DNA of 64,000 nucleotides from Bacteroidia bacterium (GTDB lineage Bacteria; Bacteroidota; Bacteroidia; B-17B0; Aurantibacillaceae): NCBI GenBank assembly GCA_022841465.1, contig JALHRL010000002.1, positions 215,793 to 279,792 of the forward strand, read 5' to 3'. Shown piece by piece: positions 39,408 to 47,442 of this stretch (position 1 is its first letter; each line of letters starts with the position of its first letter). The notes under the pieces were generated by a model. It saw only the letters and a program-made list of their open reading frames with translations, ran no database searches and was not told where the DNA came from. The position numbers and the translations under genes were made by a program.

Positions 39408-41710
39408 TATTCAACTCCCTTTATTCTTATTAACTCTTCGTTAAGTTCTTTACATGCTTGCAAACACACCATTTCAATTTGCATTACCATTTCAGTAATG
39501 GCATCTAGGTTCTGCTGATTTACAGCATACTCTTGAATTTTTTTAGCAATAATTTCAAAATCTGATTTAATTCCTACAATAGAAAAAGAGGGGATAATTT
39601 TATGGGCTGCAGCATTTAAAGAATCCCAATCTTTACTTAACAAACTTTGCTTCATAGTATTTACTAAATTGGGAGTTTGCTGTAGGTACAATTCAATCAT
39701 TTCCTGCATAAGAATAGGATTTGATTTTGTTCTGTTTGTTAAATAGTTCATATCGATACATTTCCCACGCTCTTTTTTTTCGTCTAAAACCGTTAAACTT
39801 TCATTTACTTTAATTATACTTGCTTTTTTAACTACGCTAATTATTTTATCATACAACACCCTTTCATCCACAGGTTTTGCAATGTAATCATCCATTCCAA
39901 CTGATTTGCATTTATCTAAATCTACTGTAGTTACATCTGCAGTTAATGCAATAATTGGAATATTCAATTTCAAAGTGTTTCTAATGTATTCCGTTGCTTC
40001 AAAACCATTCATTTCCGGCATTTGCAAATCCATTAAAATTACATCATATGAATTTTTACTTAACATTTCAATGGCTATTCTCCCGTTTGCAGCAATATCT
40101 CTCTCAAATCCAAATTCATCAAGAATTGCTTTCATTAATAATTGGTTAAGTAAAATGTCTTCAACTACCAGTACTTTTAAGCTTTTTTTGTCGTAATCCG
40201 ATTCTTTTAAAACAGTGTTTACCTCAGCATATTTGTTTGTTTTTTGAAAAGGAAGAATAAAACTAAAAGTTGAGCCACTATTAAGCTTACTTTTAACTGA
40301 TACCTTACCTCCTTGTGATTCCACCAACTGTTTTACAATTGCCAATCCTAAGCCAGTTCCGCCATATAATTTAGAAGTTTCGCTTGTTGCTTGTTGAAAA
40401 TCATCAAATATTTTTTCCAATTTGTCCTCTTCAATACCAATACCAGTATCAGAAACAGAAAATTCAATATTTATATCTGTTTCATTTTCACTCACTAATT
40501 TAACACTTACAGTTAATTTACCAGTTGTAGTAAATTTTACAGCATTACTAACCAAGTTTAAAATAATTTGATGTAATCTAGCGGGATCACCAACTATAAC
40601 ATCAGGAAGTTTGAAATCATAATCTTTTATTAATTTTAAGTTTTTTTCCTGAATTTTTGTTTCAAATAAATGAAGCATAACAGAAACAGATGAAGCCAAA
40701 TGAAATGGTACTTGCTGAAATGTCATTTTCCCGGCATCTACTTTTGCTAAATCCAAAATATCATTTATTAGTACAATCAAAGCATCTCCACTAATTTTAA
40801 TAGCTGTTAAATATTCTTTTTGTTTATCAGTTAAATTTGTTTTTAAAACTACTTTTGTAAATCCAATAATGGCATTCATTGGAGTACGAATTTCATGGCT
40901 CATGTTTGATAAAAACTGCTGTTTTGCTTTTACCGCAACTTCGGCTATTCTAACCGACTCTTCAGCTTTATTTTTTGCAAGTTCAGCAATGTCCGTTGCT
41001 AATTCAGCAATGGTTCTTGCTTCAATTAAATCTTTTTCTATTTGTTTTTGACCTGTTATGTCGTGTGCAACAATAACAGCCCCCAGCACTTCTCCATTAT
41101 CATTTTTATAAACCGACCCATTTAATAAAACCTCTGTTAATACTCCGTCTATTATTGTGAGTGGAAAATCAGCTATAAAACTTTCACTAAATATTTTTTG
41201 ATACGCTTCCTTGGCTTTTACAGGCTCAGTAAAATACTTATAAAAATCATCGCCAATAAGATTTAAACGCGCAATTCCAGTAATTCGTATAGTTGCTTCA
41301 TTTAAATCGGTAATTTTTCCACTTGTATTTATTATAAAAAAGGGGTCTCTACTTGCATCAATTAAACTTCTCGAATATTTTAAGGCCATGTTAGTAGTAT
41401 CAATTCTCATTTCCAAATCATCATGTAAAATAATAATGTCTTTATTTTGATTTTTTTGAAATGCTACTTCGGCATCGGCAATTGTTAGCGCTTCTTTACT
41501 TTTTTCTTTTTCACCGGTTTGAAAATCAATTTCTTGTTTTGCTATTTGTAATAGTAGCAAATATTTATCATTCTCATCCATTAAAAAAGTAATTTCTTTT
41601 TTATATTGAATTAATTGATCGGATAAATCTTTTTCAACTTTCATTTGAAGCGCTAATTGATTTCTTAATTGATTTAACTCTTCGGTGTGTGATATATTAT
41701 TTTTTTTCAA
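39407..41710 (-). CDS. Hybrid sensor histidine kinase (PAS-HisKA-HATPase-REC-HPt)
   Basis: FLSNMSHEIRTPMNAIIGFTK, GTGLGLAIVKQLVESQGG, VILMDLQMPEMNGFEATEYIR, HPt AAHKIIPSFSIVG. Confidence 0.95.
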   Translation of the reverse strand: MKKNNISHTEELNQLRNQLALQMKVEKDLSDQLIQYKKEITFLMDENDKYLLLLQIAKQEIDFQTGEKEKSKEALTIADAEVAFQKNQNKDIIILHDDLEMRIDTTNMALKYSRSLIDASRDPFFIINTSGKITDLNEATIRITGIARLNLIGDDFYKYFTEPVKAKEAYQKIFSESFIADFPLTIIDGVLTEVLLNGSVYKNDNGEVLGAVIVAHDITGQKQIEKDLIEARTIAELATDIAELAKNKAEESVRIAEVAVKAKQQFLSNMSHEIRTPMNAIIGFTKVVLKTNLTDKQKEYLTAIKISGDALIVLINDILDLAKVDAGKMTFQQVPFHLASSVSVMLHLFETKIQEKNLKLIKDYDFKLPDVIVGDPARLHQIILNLVSNAVKFTTTGKLTVSVKLVSENETDINIEFSVSDTGIGIEEDKLEKIFDDFQQATSETSKLYGGTGLGLAIVKQLVESQGGKVSVKSKLNSGSTFSFILPFQKTNKYAEVNTVLKESDYDKKSLKVLVVEDILLNQLLMKAILDEFGFERDIAANGRIAIEMLSKNSYDVILMDLQMPEMNGFEATEYIRNTLKLNIPIIALTADVTTVDLDKCKSVGMDDYIAKPVDERVLYDKIISVVKKASIIKVNESLTVLDEKKERGKCIDMNYLTNRTKSNPILMQEMIELYLQQTPNLVNTMKQSLLSKDWDSLNAAAHKIIPSFSIVGIKSDFEIIAKKIQEYAVNQQNLDAITEMVMQIEMVCLQACKELNEELIRIKGVE

Positions 41711-41730
41711 AACAAACCTTTTGACTATTT

Positions 41731-42330
41731 TTAAATACTATTCTTACTATTTAATTGTGCTCCACTATTACCAACTTCCTCAATTGGGGTTCTTCTTTTA
41801 TTCTTTAATTGTTTAAAATGTGAAGGTGACAGTCCTGTTACTTTTTTAAATTGATTAGAAAGATGCGCCACGCTACTATAGTTCATTTTCCAAGCTATTT
41901 CTGTTATATTTAATTCATCATAAATTATAAGCTCTTTAATTCTTTCTACTTTATGTAAAATAATAAACTGTTCTATTGTAGTTCCTTGAACCTCCGAAAA
42001 TAAATTGGAGAGGTAGGTGTAATCATGCTGTAGCTTTTCACTTAAATAATCTGAAAAATTAACTTTTATTACTTCATCTGAATGATGAACCATTTCTATT
42101 ATAACGCTTTTTATTCTTTCAATTAAAATAGATCGTTTGTTGTCCATTAATTCTAATCCGGAAGCATTTAAACCAGCCTTAAGCATTTCAATTTCATTTA
42201 CAGACAATGTTTCCATAACCTCAACTTCTCCCAAATCAACAAAAACAAAATGCAAATTAAGCTTCCTTAATTCAGCCTTTACAGCTAATTTACATCTTTC
42301 ACTTACCATATATTTAATATACAACCTCAA
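41731..42330 (-). CDS. AraC family transcriptional regulator
   Basis: Double HTH: ELIIYDELNITEIAWKMNYSSVAHLSNQFKKVTGLSPSHFKQL. Confidence 0.93.
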   Translation of the reverse strand: MRLYIKYMVSERCKLAVKAELRKLNLHFVFVDLGEVEVMETLSVNEIEMLKAGLNASGLELMDNKRSILIERIKSVIIEMVHHSDEVIKVNFSDYLSEKLQHDYTYLSNLFSEVQGTTIEQFIILHKVERIKELIIYDELNITEIAWKMNYSSVAHLSNQFKKVTGLSPSHFKQLKNKRRTPIEEVGNSGAQLNSKNSI

Positions 42331-42358
42331 TTAGGCTCCCTTCATTAACACTATACAT

Positions 42359-42424
42359 TGAAGATACGGACTTTAAAACCGGAATAACATGCATTAAATC
42401 ATATATGAGTTACATAATTCACAC
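42359..42424 (-). promoter_or_regulatory. Promoter P5: -7 TATCTTTC (42359-42366) with boxes at 42388 and 42409
   Basis: CATGCATTAAATCATA and GTTACATAATTCACAC; 22/21 nt spacing. Confidence 0.5.
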
Positions 42425-42482
42425 ATTCATACAATGCCCGTTTATTTAAAATTTAAAAATCGAATGATAATTACTTCACAAA

Positions 42483-42971
42483 CTAGCTAGGATTCATAAA
42501 ATACAATACACAACCTACTAGCAGCCCAACGATTACAAAAGTTAAAAGAAAAACACCCAAAAATTTGGATACTCTAAACTCCCGAATAATCAACTTCAAT
42601 GGTTTTGTTAAAACATGTTGCACAACGTTATAAAGCTTTACTTTAGAATTTTTTGCTTTATTTGTCTCCCCTTTTCCATCAACCATAATAGCTTCCATTG
42701 CAACAGCAATTTGAGCAAATTCAGAAAGCTTAATTACTTCAATGTTTGGATGAAAAGTTTTTATGGTACTTAATACATTTAATCCATTTTCTGCCACCAA
42801 ATGATAGTCTAAAATAACAACATGAGTGTTCCTATCCAGGCTCTTCAAAAAAATAGTACTATCATAAAAAACGGAAATGTTTAGAGTTTCACCAAATCTG
42901 TTTTTTAAAAACTGCTTTAATTTTGTTAACACCAATCTATCGGCATCCAATATAAATAAATTAACAGCCAT
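42483..42971 (-). CDS. Receiver-domain protein with C-terminal transmembrane anchor
   Basis: NLFILDADRLVLTKLK, HVVILDYHL; C-term FLGVFLLTFVIVGLLVGCVLYFM. Confidence 0.7.
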   Translation of the reverse strand: MAVNLFILDADRLVLTKLKQFLKNRFGETLNISVFYDSTIFLKSLDRNTHVVILDYHLVAENGLNVLSTIKTFHPNIEVIKLSEFAQIAVAMEAIMVDGKGETNKAKNSKVKLYNVVQHVLTKPLKLIIREFRVSKFLGVFLLTFVIVGLLVGCVLYFMNPS

Positions 42972-43219
42972 TATTTCCTTTTAAGAATTATATACTCTGA
43001 CGCTATAATTAGTGGTTTCATTTTCTTTTTAGAGGGGAGTTTTATACAGAAAAATAGTTTTCTAATTTTATTTCCTGCTTTACTTAAAAACATTTTAAGC
43101 TTAATTGTAATTACTCCCCATGAAGTAATTATTAAAGTTGAACTTAAAATAAATGCTGCTATTAAAATTGCCAAATAATAAGTGTTCATGATTTCTTGTT
43201 TTAATTGTATTAATAACAC
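42971..43219 (-). CDS. Small membrane protein, hypothetical (true start likely 43189)
   Basis: N-terminal TM then basic tail; ATGA overlap with next CDS. Confidence 0.5.
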   Translation of the reverse strand: MLLIQLKQEIMNTYYLAILIAAFILSSTLIITSWGVITIKLKMFLSKAGNKIRKLFFCIKLPSKKKMKPLIIASEYIILKRK

Positions 43220-43284
43220 AAAGGTGGCAACATAATAGCTGTAGTCTATTACATTAATTACTAATTAACTTGCAAACATCACAC
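43219..43284 (-). promoter_or_regulatory. Promoter P6: -7 CACCTTTG (43219-43226) with boxes at 43248 and 43269
   Basis: ATTACATTAATTACTA and CTTGCAAACATCACAC; 22/21 nt spacing. Confidence 0.55.
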
Positions 43285-43509
43285 CTGCGTTCTTCTAAAA
43301 GAAATAGGCGTTTTACGAATTGAAAGAAGCAGATGGTTCTTTTTCTCATAAAGCTTCTGCAAATCTTCCTAAACTTTTTTATTCCTGTTAAATATTAGAC
43401 GAAACTAATGCACTCTCGCTTTATGTAACAAAAATTACCGAGATGATTAATAATAAAGTGTAATTTTAAAATATAATTAAACTAATCTATTAACTAAAAA
43501 TAATTAAGT

Positions 43510-43986
43510 ATGGCAAAGTTAAACACAATTGGTCTAGATATTAAAAAATCTGAGGAGCTTAGTAAAAACCTAAATGAGTTGTTGGCAAATTATTCTATCT
43601 TTTACCAAAACACAAGAGGATATCATTGGAACATTAATGGAGAAAAGTTTTTTGAACTTCATTTAAAATTTGAGGAATTATATAACGACCTTCTTCTTAA
43701 AATAGATGAAGTGGCTGAAAGAATTTTAACGCTAGGAGGAAATCCAGAGCATGCTTATTCGTTTTACTCCAAAGTATCTTCTATTAAAGAAAGTAAACAA
43801 GTTTCTAATGGTAAAAAAGCTATAGAAGATATCTTAAATTCCTTTTCTATAATTATTTTGCTTCAGAGAAAAATAATGAAAATGGCTAGTGATGCTAACG
43901 ACGAGGGTACAACCGCATTAATGAGTGATTACATCAGAGCTCAAGAAAAACTGGTTTGGATGTATACGGCGTTTATGAAAAAATAA
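43510..43986 (+). CDS. dps: Dps/ferritin-like DNA-binding protein
   Basis: NTRGYHWNINGEKFFELHLKFEELYNDLLLKIDEVAERILTLGG. Confidence 0.95.
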   Translation: MAKLNTIGLDIKKSEELSKNLNELLANYSIFYQNTRGYHWNINGEKFFELHLKFEELYNDLLLKIDEVAERILTLGGNPEHAYSFYSKVSSIKESKQVSNGKKAIEDILNSFSIIILLQRKIMKMASDANDEGTTALMSDYIRAQEKLVWMYTAFMKK

Positions 43987-43990
43987 ATCG

Positions 43991-45916
43991 TTATAGCCTA
44001 ATCCCAATTAAACAAACATCATCTACCTGATCTTGTTTGCCTTTCCATGAATGAAAAGAATTTAAAAGCAGTTCTTTTTGCTCTTCACATGGTTTTGTGT
44101 AAATTGAAGTAAGTTGATCCATTAAACGTTTTTGCATAAACTTTCTTTGTTTGGGTCCGCCAAATTGGTCGCAAAAACCATCGGTGTTTAAGTAAAGCAT
44201 GTCGCCCTTAGTATAATTCAGTTCAAACAACTTAAATGAATCCGTTTTATAACCTATTCCAACATGCATTTTATCTGCATTTAAATGTTCAGCGCCTTTT
44301 GAACTAACCAATATGGGTTTATTTTGCGCTGCTGTATAAACTATTTGTTTGGTATCAACATTTATCCGAATTAAAATTCCATCCATCCCGTCTTTTCGCT
44401 CGTTTTCTGAAAATGCAACAGAAAGTCTTTTTCTTACTTCATTAAAAATTTCATTCGGATTAGCATATACACTTACTGCTTCATTTAAATAATTAATATT
44501 TAATAAACTCATAAATGACCCCGGTACTCCATGTCCTGTGCTATCGCACACCGCCAAATAAAAAAAGTTTTCTTTTCTGGCAGCCCAATAAAAATCGCCT
44601 GAAACAATATCACGAGGTTCAAAAATTAAAAAGCTATCGGGTATAACTTGGTTAGCCAATTCTTTATTCGCCAAAAGTGTTTCCTGAATTTTTTGTGCGT
44701 ACCTAATGGAATCATTTATTTCCTGATTCTTTTCTTCTATTTCTTTCTTTTGTGCAAAAATAAGTTCATTGGCTTTTTTCTTCTGAAAAAATGCATATAA
44801 AGAAAAACCAAATAAGAAAACAAAAAGCATAATGCCAAATATTGATAAATACAATTTTAATTTTGTAGTTTCAATGGTTTGATTTTGCTCATTGATTTTT
44901 TCTTGATCTCTGGCTATTTCAAAATTTAATTGAAGATTGTTTAATTCTTCTTTTTCTTTTAATAGTTGTACACTATCAGAATACGCTTTGTGTAAACTAT
45001 GAAACCGATGTGCGTTTTCAAAATCTTTTTTGTTTTCGTACAGTTTACTTAGTGAAAGGCAGATATCGGAGCTTAGCTCTTTACTGCCAAATAATTTTGA
45101 ATAATGCAAAGCGCTATTAAACCGCTGTAAAGCACTATCTGATTTATTTTCCTGCACAAAAACATTTGCAATAATTTTATTGGCGTAAGAAATAACATAG
45201 TTGTTTAAATTATTTGTATGCAAAATATTTTGCGCAATGTTTCTTGCAGTATCGGTATAACCCATTCCAAAATACGCTTCTGCTTTTAATTCCAGAACAT
45301 TACTTAGTTCTTTCGGGCTCTTTTGTTTGTAGTAAGGAATTGCTTTTTCTGCATAATATGCCGCACTTTGGTAGTTGCTCAACTTAAATCGGGTAACTCC
45401 AATATTTAAATAACATTTACCTACAAGAATTGAATCGTTGTTTTTAACTCCATAAGCTAAAGCACTATAATAATACAACAATGCTTTTTTATAATTCCCT
45501 TGCCTGCTTAATAAATTACCATAAATATTATACAGTTGTGGGGCTTCTTCTGCAAGGTTGTTTGATTGCAAATAATCGCTAAACAACAAATAATAATGCA
45601 TGCAGAGTTGAATACGTCCGGTATAATACAAATAACTAATAAATTTTTTCTGATACTCAATTAACTGTTTATTCAATTGTTTTTTCTGACAAATATGTAT
45701 GGCTGCTAAATAATCATGAATAGCTTTTGCCGGTTCTGTGCCGCCTAAATATCTGGCTCGCTCTGTTAACGCCTCTGCTGTTTTTAAACTACTTTCCTCT
45801 TTTTCAATAATAGTAGTTAACGAATCTATTGTATAAGGGGTAATTGCACTTTGCTTTTGTACAAAAAAAACAACTAAAAAAAATAAAACAGTATATGATT
45901 TATTAAACCTATTCAC
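43991..45916 (-). CDS. TPR-transmembrane-SpoIIE (PP2C-type) phosphatase
   Basis: PRDIVSGDFYWAARKE, DSTGHGVPGSFMSLL, YLNTDGFCDQFGG. Confidence 0.9.
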   Translation of the reverse strand: MNRFNKSYTVLFFLVVFFVQKQSAITPYTIDSLTTIIEKEESSLKTAEALTERARYLGGTEPAKAIHDYLAAIHICQKKQLNKQLIEYQKKFISYLYYTGRIQLCMHYYLLFSDYLQSNNLAEEAPQLYNIYGNLLSRQGNYKKALLYYYSALAYGVKNNDSILVGKCYLNIGVTRFKLSNYQSAAYYAEKAIPYYKQKSPKELSNVLELKAEAYFGMGYTDTARNIAQNILHTNNLNNYVISYANKIIANVFVQENKSDSALQRFNSALHYSKLFGSKELSSDICLSLSKLYENKKDFENAHRFHSLHKAYSDSVQLLKEKEELNNLQLNFEIARDQEKINEQNQTIETTKLKLYLSIFGIMLFVFLFGFSLYAFFQKKKANELIFAQKKEIEEKNQEINDSIRYAQKIQETLLANKELANQVIPDSFLIFEPRDIVSGDFYWAARKENFFYLAVCDSTGHGVPGSFMSLLNINYLNEAVSVYANPNEIFNEVRKRLSVAFSENERKDGMDGILIRINVDTKQIVYTAAQNKPILVSSKGAEHLNADKMHVGIGYKTDSFKLFELNYTKGDMLYLNTDGFCDQFGGPKQRKFMQKRLMDQLTSIYTKPCEEQKELLLNSFHSWKGKQDQVDDVCLIGIRL

Positions 45917-46096
45917 AAAATAAAGATAATTGAAAATTTATTTCCAGCGAATTAATTATTTCAAGCTATTTAAGTTTAAATTTTAGGTATTATTTCTATA
46001 TTCGTAGGTATTCTAAATGCATGATTGACTACTAACTGAATCTTTAGCAAATATCCATTTCTCCATTTTAATAACTGACAAAATTTCTATTCTACT

Positions 46097-46945
46097 TTGG
46101 TTTTGAAGGAAACAAAAAAGAAATATGTATTTCTATTTATCTTGTTTTTTACAGGGTTTTGCACCTTTTCTCAAAACGCTAAAACATTAGATGGTTTTTG
46201 GGAATGCCGAATAGATTACGAATGTTCCTGGGGCTGGAAAGATGATCGTAACAGTGCCTTATTAAGTAAAGATTTTGGAAGCTCTTATAAAGCCATGGTT
46301 TTTGGCGGTAGCCTTGAAATTAAATACTCGTTTGGAGATGAGTATTACTTTGAGATAACAGGACAAAACGGTTGTTATAGAAAAGGAAAAATGAAATACC
46401 ATGAATTTGGCGGCAGAGAATATTTATCGGGCTCGTGGATTGCCGAAGGTGGAGGAAATGCTATGTGGGGAACAGGCTTATGTTGCAATGGGAAAATAGA
46501 ATTATACAGAGACATAAAACCTAAAGAAAAAGTAAAGGAAACTACTTCCGGAAAAAAACAAGAAAGCCCACACCTTACTTCGGCTGATAAATTAAAGCCC
46601 GGAAAAAAATTTACTCTAAAAAATGTGCTTTTTAAAATTAGTTCCGATGAACTTTTACCTGAGTCTAATGCCGAGCTTGAATTACTTGCAAATGTATTAA
46701 AAGAGAATCCCAATTTAATTATACGACTAGAAGGCCATACCGATATTGACGGGCCAAGGAGACAAAACAAAATTCTTTCTAAAAAAAGAGTAAAAAAGGT
46801 TAAGCAGTATCTTGTAAGCAAAGAAATTAAACCGGAACGCATTCAACTAAAGTGGTATGGCGAAAAAAAGCCTTTGGTTATTTATGGAGACAGTGAAGAG
46901 CGTGCCGTAAACCGAAGAGTAGAGGTTAGGATTATCAAAAATTAA
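46097..46945 (+). CDS. OmpA family protein (TTG start as listed)
   Basis: LEGHTDIDGPRRQNKILSKKRVKKVKQYL. Confidence 0.85.
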   Translation: MVLKETKKKYVFLFILFFTGFCTFSQNAKTLDGFWECRIDYECSWGWKDDRNSALLSKDFGSSYKAMVFGGSLEIKYSFGDEYYFEITGQNGCYRKGKMKYHEFGGREYLSGSWIAEGGGNAMWGTGLCCNGKIELYRDIKPKEKVKETTSGKKQESPHLTSADKLKPGKKFTLKNVLFKISSDELLPESNAELELLANVLKENPNLIIRLEGHTDIDGPRRQNKILSKKRVKKVKQYLVSKEIKPERIQLKWYGEKKPLVIYGDSEERAVNRRVEVRIIKN

Positions 46946-47008
46946 TTGATTTAGAATGTTTAACATTTCTATTGAAGTTTTCTTTGTTACTTCAACAATA
47001 ATTTAAAA

Positions 47009-47380
47009 ATGAAAAAATACATATTAAAATTACTGATTGCCTATAGTGGAATGTGCTTATCATTAAATGCGCAAAATACTTTAACAGGAACAATTACTGC
47101 ATCTAACAAAAATTCATTTACAATTCGCGCTGAGCAGGTTAATTTATTGCCATCGAAAACAGATACTTGTAAAATTTCGAAAGATATTTCGGGTACTAAA
47201 AATCCATTCGGAATTACAGTAAAAAGTGGTTGGCTGGGTGTTGCTGATGCTCTTTTTCTTAGCAGTAAAGGAAATGAATTAACATTTAAAATAACCAAAG
47301 AAACTTCAGAAATTGTAGTGAACGGAAAAAAACAAAATCATTTTGAAAAAGGAAAAATACTAAAAGTTGTTTGGAAATAA
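47009..47380 (+). CDS. Hypothetical exported protein
   Basis: Signal peptide-like N-terminus. Confidence 0.5.
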   Translation: MKKYILKLLIAYSGMCLSLNAQNTLTGTITASNKNSFTIRAEQVNLLPSKTDTCKISKDISGTKNPFGITVKSGWLGVADALFLSSKGNELTFKITKETSEIVVNGKKQNHFEKGKILKVVWK

Positions 47381-47398
47381 CCCTTCATCTAAAAAAAC

Positions 47399-47428
47399 AA
47401 AACCCGACAGTTATTGCCGGGTTTTTTT
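47399..47428. terminator. Bidirectional terminator
   Basis: AACCCGACA GTTAT TGCCGGGTTTTTTT between convergent genes. Confidence 0.8.
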
Positions 47429-47442
47429 ATTACTGGTTTTAT

